From contig JANTUC010000011.1 in assembly GCA_026873275.1 (NCBI GenBank), positions 744,001-808,000 on the forward strand: a stretch of DNA of 64,000 nucleotides. Reading direction: 5' to 3'. Position numbers and translations under genes: made by a program. The notes below the pieces were generated by a model. That model was not told the DNA's origin. It saw only the letters and a program-made list of their open reading frames with translations, and did no database searches. This DNA is from Pseudopithomyces maydicus (lineage: Eukaryota > Ascomycota > Dothideomycetes > Pleosporales > Didymosphaeriaceae). Below, in pieces: positions 47,491 through 58,905 of the stretch (position 1 is the first letter of the stretch; every line of letters starts with the position of its first letter).

Positions 47491-49043
47491 GCATTTCCGC
47501 GCACTGTGTCGATACAACTCAGGCGTCACTGTGCATTGCTTGGGCCGTTGGAATGGTCCGAGTGAAGGAGTCGTACGATGGAACCCTTGCAGATGCAGTA
47601 TCGACTATAGCCACGGCGGAAGGAGGGTCGACCCAACAGGGGACACGTGCTAAACCTCATCCAATGTTCCTAAGCTACGCCCACATCTACCCGCGACGAA
47701 AAATACCGAGGCTCCCTACTGCGGTGCGCTCAAACAGGAACTTTCCCGCAATAGGCCTGGGCACCATCGCCTGTATCCTCCCGATCACCCAAAACTCTCG
47801 TGCTGCGCTCTCGCCACAAGGTGGATCTTGCATTACGGCCCGCTGCCGCAGTGGGATAGCCGTTGAGTGAACGTTGGGTTGGGCTGCCGCATCCACGCCG
47901 GTGAAATGTTCACGACGGCGACTATTTGCCCGCAGCCACCACGCGCTACGAGTCCTCTCCGCTCAACACATCCGTGGGCCCCGCTTTCAACTGCAGCATA
48001 GAGGCGCAGACAGTCGTTGCTACGCGACGGAAACACCGCCTTTGACACCCTCTAACATCGGCACAGGGATAGTCACCGCGCCGCGGTTTCGCTCACTATG
48101 CGGCCGAACTCCGATATCGAGATGGTTTCCGCGGAGCAGAAAGCAAAGGAGCCAGAGTCTTGACCCTCTCAGGTAAAGAATTGAGACTGAATAGTTGATT
48201 CGCCATGAGCAGGCACTCGTATGTCCAGAGTGTAACGACGAAATTAGATACCTAGACAAACGCTCACGCCAAGAATAGCCAGTGGACCTCTCAAATGGAC
48301 CACGTACGTTGGTAATCAAATTCCAACGTCCATCGGACTTTCCCCCAACGCAGATACCTACTGAGACTTGAACATGTTCCAGCCTCGGTCCAAGGGTATA
48401 GTTACTTCCATATTAACGCGAGTCAACAGGGTGTTTTATTGTAATAATCTCCTGTTCCCCGTTCCTCCATGCGTATATTGTAACTGTATATTCATTGTAC
48501 CCAACTTGCCAGTCCGAATCTGGTTATTCCCGAAACAGCGAGCATGCTGGCTCCTGTTGCCGGTTTTCGGCATCTTACATCCTGATCGGCATCGCACCAC
48601 TGTAGCACCACCGTCGATCCCTTCCACACCCGCCATCGGACCACTTACCATGGATGACTGCTCGTAGAAATTGGCCAAAAGAACCCTTGCTCCGACACGT
48701 GTTGATCGACGTTCCGAATGACTGTAGGATACTCGCGGTTCACGTCTGGTGTGTTTTGATTCGCTGACCCGCAGAGATTATACCTGGGGCTCTAAACAGC
48801 CCGATCCACCATGGTCGTGATTCGATCTCGGCAGGTCATGAGATACTGCACACATGAGATCGACGAGATGGACTGATTGGAATGCAGCTGATCATGCAAC
48901 GGGCTCGGCGAGGTGGGAAGGGTTCGAGAAGGCAGTTCCATGCAGGGCGTGAACGTTCGCTGGTAGCGGCCTTGATGGAGCTTGCGGTAGATATCTAGGC
49001 GGCGTTGGTTCGATAACCAAGCAGGTGGAAATACAAATAATGA

Positions 49044-49104
49044 GACTGCGCTGAGGCTGCGCTGAGGCTGCGGCTGAGGCTACGCTGAGACTACGCTGAG
49101 GCTG
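49044..49104. repeat. Imperfect 12-nt tandem repeat (GCTGAGGCTGC/TAC units)
   Basis: About five units of gctgag(g/a)ct(g/a)c follow each other shortly downstream of the NLR gene. Confidence 0.8.
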
Positions 49105-49462
49105 TATGACTCTAAAAACTAGTGGGGGGGTCACAAGATGCTTTAACGGAACTCGCTCGTAGCATTACTCGGCGCACAGCTGGTTCATGAATTCGTTACA
49201 CATAGAAATCATAACAATTACTCACTCCGCCTACTGCGCCTTTTGTTGACCGCCAGGAGTTACACATAGAAACAATAGGAGTAACATCCAAATGAGAAGC
49301 CAGATATACAAACACAGTGAAGTCAATCGAACAAAACGAAACACGAGAAAAATATAGTCAGTCGAGATTCGTATCACCGAGCCATATCTCGATCACGCTG
49401 AATCTCAGCCATGCGAACCTCAATCTCCCTCCTCTGACTATCGTCTTCTTCAAGAACCTGCC

Positions 49463-52400
49463 TCACCCGTAGTACTTTGCCCCCAGTTCCAACGCCTCGT
49501 CGAACCTCTCCATCCTCCAATAAGCCTCCGACGCATAGAAGAATGAATCCAGCGTATCGCAGTGATCACCCCCCAACACAACCTCCCTCTTCCTCGCCGC
49601 CCGGTCCAACGTCTCAGCCGCCTCAGCATACCGCTCCTGCCCCAGCAACACATACCCAAGATTATTCAATATGTGCAGCGAAAGATGGTGGTCTTCCCCT
49701 AGCTTCATCACATGCAGCCGCAGCGTCTCTCTCGTCGTCTTCTCTGCAGCCTCGTAATCCCCACCAGCCACATAAATCTGCGCCAGATTCGCCCGGCTCT
49801 GTATCGTATGTGGGTGTTCTTCGCCGAGGACCTCACTCCGCCCTGCCAGCGCGCGCGACATGACGCGGTGGGCGTCGGTCCACCGGGAGAGGTGCTGGAG
49901 TGCGCAGCCGATGTTTGCGAGGACGGAGAGGGTCTTTGGGTTGGAGAGGCTGAGTTGGTGCTCCATGGTGGTGTAGATGGTGCAGAGGGAGTCGAGAGCT
50001 TCTTGGGAGCGGCTTTGGCCGAGGAAGGAGAGGGCGAGGCCGTGCTGTTCGTCGAGGAGTCTGGTGTCTCGGGAGCCATAGGTGGATTTGCAGATGACGA
50101 TGGCTCTTCGGTGGTATCCTTCGGCTTGGGAGAAGTGGCCTTGGGCCTGGAGTGCGAGGCCTTTTGATCGAAGGACACGGATTGTCAGGGGGTGGTGGAA
50201 TTTCAATAGGACGGTTTGGGAGAGTAGAATTTGTTCGATCTGGCTAGCGAATATCATAGGCTGACCGAGATAGTTGAAGAGGTTAGTGATGCTGGTTTCG
50301 CAGGATAGGTTTTCGGCGGCAGGGGCAGTGGACAGCCATCTTGATGCCTGAGTTGCAATTTGCATGGCTCTGCTATACTGACCGAGCACGCGAAGGAAAT
50401 GCGCAACTCGTAATGCAAGCGGTCCAACATAGTCCAGTGGATTAGTTGAGTCCGTATAGACGTCATCTCCGGAGTCGCCAATGTGGAAAATAGATCCATG
50501 TGTTGAGAACAGAGGCAAACCATCGCCCATGGACATCGCATGGTGGCTGCTGGTAGTGGGGGCTTCCTCGTACTCCTCTAGGATAGCAAGAGCATGAGGC
50601 AGAAGAAGACCACCCTCTTGCAGCATTGAATACTGTTTGTTGTTTTCTGGAAAGGTTTGTGCTATAAGCTTGAGTGTGTAGTACGCATGAAGCGACGCCA
50701 CCCCGTGTTGTATGAGAGCAGCGCGTACACCTAGGCGCACAAACCGAGGGATCATGATGCTATTGTCGAAACTGCTTAACTTAATCAGTGATGACTCTCT
50801 CAGTACTTCAAGAGCATGTGTTAGCTGTGCGGAATTGTAGCTGGTGTCGATTAATTTAAGCGGAACTTTTGCTTGACCGAGACATGACATTATGGCAAGG
50901 ATGAATGATGCGTTGTCATCCCGATCGCGAATACTATCTATTGATGCGATAGATATAGCATCTTCAATCACTACGCCAGCTAGGTCGTGGTCCTCAAGAG
51001 AATTTTGCCCTAGACTGAACGTAGAAGTACAGAGTTAGCAATAAGGTGTAAAATATCCGTTGCCCTAGGTTACTCTGTTGCTACGGTCTGGTATGTTGCT
51101 TCAATACAAAAAAAAAAAAAAAAAAAAGTAGACAAGGCAGTAACATTTCAGGATTGGATGATACGTACAGTGTAGAGCATTGTTCTGACCGTTCGAGAAG
51201 TTGCAAATAGTTGGTCGCTGATAGGTTTTGAGATCGCATAGAATCCGCTACCCTTGCGATAGCGGCAGGGTGGTGTTCCAAATAGTGGATCAACTCGTGA
51301 GAGCTGTTACCTGTGAGAAGATCATTGTCTACCTGAGTTTCGAGCATCTGAAAGGCTTCATCGGCTGTCATAGAGTCTAAAGAAAAGATGAAGGGGTCCT
51401 CTGCTAGGTGAGCAGCCACGCTATCCCGCGTTGTGAAAAGTATAGAACCATGTCTGATCGGTAGTGACGGTAGCCTTTGTGGAACCAAGAATCCAGTAGT
51501 ACGAATTACGTCGTCTATGATCAACAACCATTGGCCATTACAAACTTGGTCAAGCTTTTCGACTAGATCCAATATTGTTATCCCTTGAGGTTTGACATCC
51601 TGGAAAGCCTTACTAGTCCTAGACAGCTGTTCCAAACCTGTTTCGAATGTCAGTCGATCGCTGGCCTGGATCCAATATATGGAGATGGTCGGATGTAAAT
51701 AGTGAATTTGATGAGCGCATTCCTTGGCGGCCTCGGTTTTACTGCTCGGTAGGTTTCAGCATATGACCAAATTGTCTCTGTATTCAAAAGGCTCCAAATT
51801 TGACAGTTCTGGAATGACTGACCCAATGCCTCTGGGACCTACCAGGCATACTTTATGGCCTGTCTCGATAAGGGCTCGAGAGATAGTGCACAGAGTCGAT
51901 TCTTTACCAATAAAATTCGAACGTGAAGGCAGACCAAACACCTCGCCAAAAGACATGGTAGATCCTTGGAGTGTTGAAAACGTAGAGCTCCGGGATGGTG
52001 GACCAATCAGCGAACGCAATGATGGCGGCCTCACTTCCGCTGTCGCGTTGTCGGCATCATTATGAAAGTGGTGATACGTGGTACTGGACAAGGGGATTCA
52101 GCAGATACCTAAAACATGGAGTGATCACTTACGCGGCAAGATGGAGAGTGAGCTGACGCTCGCAGCTTTCCAATTCAGCTCGGCACCTGTCTATCTTCCT
52201 GATACGTTTTTGATACGATAATATCCTTTTTAGCTTTCTGGTTCTGGTCTGCTTTCCATCCACAATCAGCGGAGCAAGAAGCTGTTGCAAAGATGAGGCT
52301 GCGCGGACGCTAGTCCTGACGATTGGTTCCGCGCTTGGTGAACCACTAGAAGCATCTGCACTGAAGGAGCGTACGATTCCGATATGCCAGTTGAGATGAT

Positions 52401-52539
52401 CGACTAACTCCTCAATGGTGTTGGTGAGGTTGCGCAGCTCCGACGGGCTGTGTAACATAAATTTCGCCAGCCCTGTTCCATATTTCGCCAGCTGGGAGCA
52501 GGCAGCGACAGCGCCGATCACAGCTACAGCCTCGGCCAT
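49463..52539 (-). CDS. NLR-type STAND protein: N-terminal helical domain, NB-ARC, TPR
   Basis: Exons 52539-52133, 52083-51823, 51741-51169 and 51014-49463 join to 930 residues. The start MAEAVAVIGAVAACSQLAKY resembles the N-terminal domains of fungal STAND proteins. The NB-ARC P-loop is GPRGIGKT near residue 220, split between exons 2 and 3. Walker B is LLIIDDV near 293, with ILFTTRD and a HHPAAIARVADS segment after it. The C-terminal 300 residues are TPRs of the kinesin-light-chain type (repeated GEEHPHT, GEDHHLSLHILNNLG, GGDHCDTLDSF). Fungal NLRs of this build act in non-self recognition and regulated cell death; the ligand and effector output here are unknown. Intron 3 (154 nt) is longer than its neighbours and contains a 20-base homopolymer. 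Confidence 0.9.
51108..51127. repeat. A20 homopolymer inside NLR intron 3
   Basis: Twenty consecutive A residues (T on the coding strand) lie in the third intron of the NLR gene. The length is likely variable between isolates and prone to sequencing error. Confidence 0.9.
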
Positions 52540-53319
52540 CTCTGGTTGGAGTTTCGCATGCGAAAGAAAGCGAGCATGGCGCACAAGCGTAAGATATACA
52601 GCATTCAGCCGGTGAACAAGGCCGACTCTTCATGGCATGGGAGCTGCTGAGGGGACGCCCTCAAGGCACTGCTCAGCCTTTCTGTATGCGCCCCGCCAAT
52701 AATCACACGCCAACAATGAGTGCATATGCAAGCAGATAGGGCAAACAAGGGACCAGACAAGGCTAACACTGCGAATCGGTTTTTACGATGGAAAAGCAAT
52801 AGAATTAGTGCGCGTACTGCAAAGAAGTCTGCTCAGTGAGAATGCGAGTTACTTTTGCTGGTCAGTCGACACATTGCAGTCGAACTGAAGCACAACTGAC
52901 ACTTCTCTTAATCTACATACCCAAACGTATTGTTTTATCGTAAGCGCGAACGTGTTCCGTACTTGACTGTGAACTTTAAAGCAATCGTCGATACCAGTGA
53001 TACCGCAGAAGAATCAGATCATACCGAGCGCCATAACCTAGGATGCTCTCATGCATGAAAGCACGGGGAACGTCAGTAGATCATACGACGACCCAAAAAA
53101 ATTGCGCACCTCAACCGAGCCTTCATCTCCTCGACCTTGGCCAGCGTCTTGTCCCTCGTCTACCCCAACTTCCCTTATCGACTCTGCACCCTATATGTCG
53201 ATCATCAGGCCTTGATTGTTGAATGTGGACCATGATATTGTGCAAACGCAACGGCCTCCTGTGCAACAAAATCTGACGTCGACTGGGCTGCGAAGGAGTT
53301 CGTAGCCGCACATTATGAC
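52540..53319. promoter_or_regulatory. Intergenic, NLR promoter region
   Basis: About 0.8 kb lies between the NLR start and the stop of the DUF6590-type gene on the same strand. No gene is supported. Confidence 0.5.
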
Positions 53320-54574
53320 TCAGTCATCGCCTAGACCAATAGCTTCCCGGAACAGGCCTTCTAGGTCAGGCAAGCAGTCTGGCAATACCCTCCCTACTGT
53401 CCGTACCCTAACATTATATTGTACGGTTTGAATCTGAGATAGATTAATCCTGGAGAGTGGGCTCCATTGCATTGTTGGATCCTCCAGAATGAGATATATC
53501 GTTTTTCTCAGTTTGTCCTGCTCCTCTCCCGGGTGATGCTCAATCAATGTATTGTCTTGTATGAGAGGCGCATGTTCCTCTGCTTTTATCCCAGATTTCG
53601 ATGTGCCTTGTTGCGAATATGTATAAACCGGTAGGCACAGGCAGTGCTGTGGTCTCGGGCGGACAACTATGAACATCCTCGCTTTGATGTGAAGTGCCGT
53701 GGAGACAGGTCTGCTATCCTCTGAAGATATCGCTCCAGTCGCGGTATTCATCGAAGCACCTGGTCCGAGTTCCCCCTTGGTTCGGGCCAAAGCACTTTGA
53801 ACACTCGGCCCTTCTTGAAGTAGGCTCTTGGATTGCGAATAAGTTCATACCCTAGGAACAGTAAGATATTGCATATAAAATAAACATCGCCTTGAACTTG
53901 CCGTCTGGTAGTGAGATGGATGAGTCGATGGTGGGTGATGCTGGTGAAGCAAAAGGGCTTATGGCTCTGACAGGATTATCTATATAGTGGACCAGATTCT
54001 GATCAATATTGGGCCCAGGATAAGGTAGCGCTGGTCTAGTTAGCCGTTGTTCAGGCTTACATGTAAGATCAATTACTTGGTGTATCGTTACTTGTGGTGG
54101 GCGTAGCAGTTCTGGGGCTGGTGAATGAAGTCACCGATGCGCTGCCTGATGGAAGAGTCGTGGCTGTATCGTATAGTGGCGGTGGGGAGCTGTTGGAAAC
54201 ACGACTTGATTCCAGCGGATTATTTTGGGGTTGATTACTGATTTGTTCATGTAAGCCCGCACTGCTCGAAAAATTCGAGTTTGACAAGGCATAGTTCTGT
54301 GGGAAAGAGGGTGAAGGACTGATGAGAGGACCCGCGGGTTGTTCATCCCCAAGCATACTCCTGAGGTAATTTAGCGAGGCTCTTCACCATAAATTCCCTC
54401 GCGCAGATATACCTGGCCCAAATCAAATCATGTTCAATTGTTGCACCTGAAGACATTAGCACATGGTGATAGGGTGTGACTCTACAACATACCAGGATTC
54501 CCACGTCGCTTGAACGTATAGTAGTCTCTGAAAACAGGATGCCATCTCCATTGATGGGCGCCGGAATTTTCCAT
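53320..54574 (-). CDS. DUF6590-type protein, possible frameshift
   Basis: Proposed exons are 54574-54493, 54446-54413, 54360-54077, 54030-53902, 53851-53760 and 53718-53320 (339 residues). The N-terminus MENSGAHQWRWHPVFRDYYT with GATIEHDLIWAR matches the short aromatic-rich head common in these proteins. A Ser/Pro-rich linker follows. The conserved domain begins RAYFKKGRVFKVLWPEP and continues ARMFIVVRPRPQHCLCLPVY, TYSQQGTSKSGIKAEEHAPL. Intron 4 uses a GC donor (GACG|GCAAGT). The join between exons 5 and 6 is uncertain. Either a 41-nt intron with a weak GTGCTT donor exists, or the C5 run at 53772-53776 has lost a base, since one added base gives a continuous reading. The family is abundant in fungi and functionally undefined. 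Confidence 0.68.
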
Positions 54575-55012
54575 TGCATCCTACGGCATCTGAAGGCTCC
54601 TAGATCGATGCCCGCTGGCCCGCAAGCGGGGAAATATAATCTGAGTGAGTAGCACCGTGTGCCTAAGCCAGGCTGGCACACGCACGTGGATCGCTAAGAG
54701 TGAAGCTGAAACGGTTGGTAAGACTTCGAGCCTGGATGTTGTTCGGAGAGCCGCCTGCGAATCCGGGAAGTCGAATGGAGCTCTCAAGCTACAGCGGCTC
54801 GGGGGCTTATTAGCGGTGTGGACATGTTTGTCTTAGCGTGGGAATGTTCTAGTTGTGGGGCGGCAGAGGAGAATCATTGGTCGGATCAAATCGCATGGAA
54901 CGATACCGCAGACCCCGTGCATGCCTCCGGCCGCGTCAACATGGGGTGGAATATTGGGGGCGTCCTGCATTATGTGAGCGTCCCTCCCGCAATACGAGAG
55001 AGATAAAGACAC
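54575..55012. promoter_or_regulatory. Divergent intergenic region
   Basis: About 440 bases separate the divergent starts of the DUF6590-type gene and the orphan membrane protein gene. Confidence 0.45.
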
Positions 55013-56344
55013 ATGTCGGCGTCAGTCTTCGTTCTCACCCCTTCTTCATCTCCATCGCGACCGCACACCATCATGTTTGACCTGGCAAGTTGTATTGCCG
55101 TAATGATCCCTGCCGTGGTAACACGCCTACGGACATTGTCTTCCAATATCGCTGGTGCATCCGTTCACCGCGCCATCCGGCTGAGGGGTCGCCTCACTCA
55201 GAGAGAGGAGCCGATCCGTAACCAACGCCTCGCATTTCATTTCTCTCGGGAATCCCAAACAACAAGCCTCATCAATCTAAGGCCTCCAGACGAATCGCCG
55301 ATCATGTCAGAAGATTTGCCGTCACGTCACTCTCACGTTGGGCAGTCCATGGGTAACTTATTGGCCGCCTTCGGTCGTCGATGGATAAGAATCCCATCCA
55401 TTTCGGGTGTTCTGACCATTTGTTTGTTAATAAGCTTCCTACTAGCGCAAACAGATGGTATACTTTTCGGGTCCGTCTCGACAAGTGCCGAACCAGTACT
55501 ACCCTCGTCGTCGCGCATCTTCAACACTGCTATAACCAACCGCTTACCGACCTCCATTCCGTTCAGAACATCTCACCAATGCGACACTTCTGCCGTAGTG
55601 TGCACCACTGCTAACGAAGTGCATTGGCTGAGTATTCTGTCCGGCTTACGTTCTGCCTACACCGCAGTACCCATCTTCACCAACAATACACCAGCTCATC
55701 GTGCTGTGATCACCGCAGCTAAAGAGCACTGGTCAACATCTCAAGATGTGGGCTCCATAAACATACTCAGAGGCTGTATTGGAAAAATCCTCAACCGTCT
55801 TGCCACTACTAAAGTGCGGGCTCCTTGGCCAATCCACTTGGTTTCTGTCGTTGGCTACATACTTGTAGCACACGAGAACACCAAGAACGCGTACCAGATC
55901 TCACGATGTGTCTACCCAAAGAAACTCCAACAGCCTGGTCCTCGCTATGTCCTAAGCTCTCTGCGCGGACCGCCACCGTTGAAACCAATCCCTACAACAC
56001 CAGATGTACCGGATGATCATTCGTCATACATTCATTCAAACGCAGGGCACGATTTTTCTTCGTGCATAATCAAGATACTCAATGTTATACGGATCATTGG
56101 TAATATCTTGAAGAAAGCCTCAACCAAAGGTCCACTCATTCCGCCTATCACCACACCTTCTGACGATGACATTAGCAAAGCTCAAAGGCAATTGTTTAAA
56201 GCATCCTACTCCATACGCTTCGATGTAAACAATACGCCTCTAGCGTTGACGACTTCAAGGAGCTTGATTAGCATCTTGCTCAAAAGTAGCTTGGCCTGGC
56301 GATCATCGTGTATTCACCACAACCCACAAAGTCGAATCCAATAA
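55013..56344 (+). CDS. Orphan single-pass membrane protein
   Basis: One uninterrupted frame of 443 codons starts at ATG 55013; an in-frame alternative start lies at MFDLASC. A clear membrane helix is at about residues 130-150 (SGVLTICLLISFLLAQ). The N-terminal part is Arg-rich. The C-terminal part contains four to five Cys, N-glycosylation-type sites and hydrophobic patches (WPIHLVSVVGYILVA). No family was recognised. Length well above chance, balanced codon use and a plausible topology support a gene, but it could be lineage-specific or recently arisen, and no splice evidence helps. Confidence 0.55.
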   Translation: MSASVFVLTPSSSPSRPHTIMFDLASCIAVMIPAVVTRLRTLSSNIAGASVHRAIRLRGRLTQREEPIRNQRLAFHFSRESQTTSLINLRPPDESPIMSEDLPSRHSHVGQSMGNLLAAFGRRWIRIPSISGVLTICLLISFLLAQTDGILFGSVSTSAEPVLPSSSRIFNTAITNRLPTSIPFRTSHQCDTSAVVCTTANEVHWLSILSGLRSAYTAVPIFTNNTPAHRAVITAAKEHWSTSQDVGSINILRGCIGKILNRLATTKVRAPWPIHLVSVVGYILVAHENTKNAYQISRCVYPKKLQQPGPRYVLSSLRGPPPLKPIPTTPDVPDDHSSYIHSNAGHDFSSCIIKILNVIRIIGNILKKASTKGPLIPPITTPSDDDISKAQRQLFKASYSIRFDVNNTPLALTTSRSLISILLKSSLAWRSSCIHHNPQSRIQ

Positions 56345-57494
56345 AGGACCTCGATACAACTTCAAGACTGTACACCAACTCTCACCTCAACCAAGATTGT
56401 CAAACCTCTTTTCTTTCTTCCCATATTGAACTTTGATGTTTTGGCGACCTGGAAGGTGATTTCGCATAGAAGGTGTATCTGGCTGCTGACTACCGGGGCT
56501 CTGCATACACCTTCCTGCTTGCGTTGCCTTGTTCCAAACATCCATGCCCCCTCAAATTGTAGTTAGATATTTCTTATCGCCTCTCTTTCTTTACAATGCG
56601 ATGGTTATTACCGATTCGATTGGCTCACCTTGAACATGTGACAATCACCTATAATCTATATATTAGTGCTAGCTCTATAATACACATTAAAGTAATGTTA
56701 AGGCGGCATTCATCAGGCGTTGTGGTGAAGGGTGTACTTTGAGCAGTGATCGGATCCATGTATGACCTCCATTGTCCTAAGCAGTTCCAATCGGCTCCCA
56801 TGACATATTTCGATGTATGCTCTTGAGAGTCGCTCGCGTTAATGAAACATCTTCTGGTCTGGTCGAGGATTCGAACCTAGCTTCCGTTCCAATAAGCCCC
56901 ATGACCGGTGGTGGGTGGCTCCATCCTATCATTGGGCAGATTTTATACGAGGAGGAAGCCCAAGACAAAAGGCTCATCTGCACCCTAGTAGCAGATGGCT
57001 CATGACCTTGTACACATTCCCCGAAAGAACTGTTGCGACGCGCGACCGACTTTGATTCTTGGTTAAGCTAAGACTATCGCTGACCTTCATTATCCTTTTG
57101 AAGTAGTATAGACTAGCGGTGCCTACGCTGCTTGCCACCAAGGTCTCATCGCGAGCGGGAGGAATCAGGCTGTGGAAGCGTTCAGCCTGCAGCCACCAGC
57201 TGACCCGAATGGCTGTTCGAGAACTTGCATGGGGGCAGCGGCATGTACGTCAACCGCCGTAGTATGTCAGGCATCAACAACCATCGAAGCGCCGGCTGAG
57301 CCTCTGATCATGTGACTGCTGCCCATGCCTATCGGCATTCCATTTGCCCGCCTTCTTCCTGCCCCGCCTCTCGCCGCGCCTGCTTCATCTCACTCCTTTC
57401 TCTAGCCTTGCTGAGAGGCTATGAGTGCACCGGCCCTCACGCCTGCCATAATAACTCGAGCGCACGGCGACGATCGATATCCCAAGTCGATACA
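56345..57494. other. Intergenic region
   Basis: About 1.15 kb with no supported gene. A tRNA-like T-arm sequence on the minus strand near 56865 has no matching acceptor or anticodon arm (see rejected items). Confidence 0.5.
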
Positions 57495-58148
57495 ATGAAC
57501 GGAGATAAAAAGTGGATATGGAGTGCAACACACGGTGACTACTATATGGTAATATATAGGCCAGGTGAGGACAATAGTAACATGGTCGGAGACTGACACT
57601 AATGTTACACAGATGGGTCAGTAGAAAGATACAAGTGGGCAAGGTGAGCTAAATCGATATTGTGAGCCTTGAGTTTTGACACTAAGAAGCATACCAGGGA
57701 GGATATCGAGTCCCCTCGAGCAACGCCTCAGTCACAACCAAGTCATCCTGTGCAGCCTTCACATTCCTCACAGCAGTCCTACGTCCAAGGCCAAAACCAC
57801 CAGAGTCAGCAATACGCGGCCCCTCAAACTCAAACTCCTCAGTATTCCCCCTGACAGTCTTTACCCCACCGGCACAAAGTGCACAGCATAACGCCCAAGC
57901 ATATCACCAAGGGACACCTTCATACTCCAATTACCACAACCAACCCACACCGGCATCTCAGGCGGCGACAACACAGAACCCACAGTCTTCACAACAGAAC
58001 AAGTGGCCTACAAACACGGCTAGCTCACCCCCACAAAGCGGAGGATCAACGGGCTCTTATTGTACGTAGGGAATCGCCATGTCAAGTTTGGCCACTGACC
58101 TCGAGTAGACGACTCATACTCCCGATAGTTATGGACATTACAGATAAT
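57495..58148 (+). pseudogene. Decayed relative of the DUF6590-type gene (head and linker only)
   Basis: ATG 57495 opens MNGDKKWIWSATHGDYYMVI. A GT-AG intron (57565-57612) joins it to DGSVERYKWA, and a second donor follows at the same place (TGG-GCA-AG|GT) as in the intact-looking relative at 53-54 kb, showing common descent. The next acceptor that keeps the Gln/Ser/Pro-rich linker in frame would leave a 30-nt intron. The linker (PQSQPSHPVQPSHSSQQSY) then stops after a C5 run near 57847-57851. One extra base would let it continue through AYHQGTPSYSNYHNQPTPAS. The conserved domain with its GRVFKVLW motif is absent. This looks like a truncated, frameshifted copy. Confidence 0.55.
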
Positions 58149-58640
58149 CCAATTCATGATGGAATACTGGGGACATTGCTTCCACAAGGCCGTATCGAGT
58201 GTTATATATTGGCGATCGGCGGCAGGGTAAGGCGGGGTAATTGGAGCCAAATGGAATGCGATCGCTGAGCAAATCAGTTGCGGGCACCATCCCACGCACA
58301 GCCAGCTCTCCTAAGGAATACCCAAATGTAATGCTCTAGTAATATCCGGAAGCGGGCTTCAGGCCAAAGAGCTACGATTTCACTATAGTGTCCCGAGTTG
58401 TTTGAGAAGGCGAGTATCAATTGGAATCATTTGGATCACGAGTCCTGGACCTTTCCCGTCGTCGCGCCAGGATCATTGGAACTTTGGTTGTATCATTATA
58501 CCATAACGAGCGGACATCTTTACAAATGATACACCAAGGATATTTTTTCTAGATGTGCCCAACCACAATGCTCCTAATGTTACGAGGTCCGAGTATACGC
58601 CTGTTAGTAGAGTCAAAGACTAGCCGGTGCAACGGTCGCA
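58149..58640. other. Intergenic region
   Basis: Nearly 0.5 kb lies between the decayed gene and the small spliced ORF. Nothing could be assigned. Confidence 0.4.
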
Positions 58641-58905
58641 TTAGCTTTCCGGGACACTAGTGCTGCTGTTCTGATACCACCCAAAGTACAATTCCGTCTG
58701 AGGACATTGGCAAACATATCTCGTGGCACTCACTTACTCCTGTTCCATTGTTATCAACGCCTTGCATCTGCACAAATTCATCCTTGCGACAATAATCGAA
58801 TGACTCACCACACGAGTTCGTGTTCAATAGGCTAGTATCATATATGCATGATAGGTCGCGCCAGTAGCTGGCCATGCTATCGACAGGAACCCATGTTACT
58901 AACAT
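58641..58905 (-). CDS. Candidate small spliced protein, possibly secreted fragment
   Basis: Exons 58905-58738 and 58697-58641 with a 39-nt intron (GGA|GTAAGT ... CCTCAG) give 74 residues. The text ASYWRDLSCIYDTSLLN, then SCGESFDYCRKDEFVQM, has three Cys and two N-glycosylation-type sites (NNGT, NSST). The second exon gives TELYFGWYQNSSTSVPES. The visible start has no signal peptide, so an upstream exon may be missing. I do not recognise it. Good splice signals and the change to a plausible ending support it; small size keeps confidence low. Confidence 0.35.

Larger units (their letters stand above)
44991..49462. other. Long gene-poor region upstream of the zinc-ribbon gene
   Basis: About 4.5 kb without a supported gene. 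The first 1.3 kb is GC-rich and open in many frames at once, which reflects composition. It holds tetranucleotide-type simple repeats (45110-45190 and 45785-45912), a 27-nt palindrome (45672-45698), a 9-nt triplet repeat (47463-47490) and a 12-nt imperfect tandem array (49044-49104). A long regulatory region or noncoding RNA is possible. Confidence 0.5.

Noticed and set aside
56820..56900. tRNA-like T-arm (GGTTCGAATCC) on the minus strand
   Set aside because: The T stem has a mismatch, and no matching acceptor or anticodon arm lies at the required distance.
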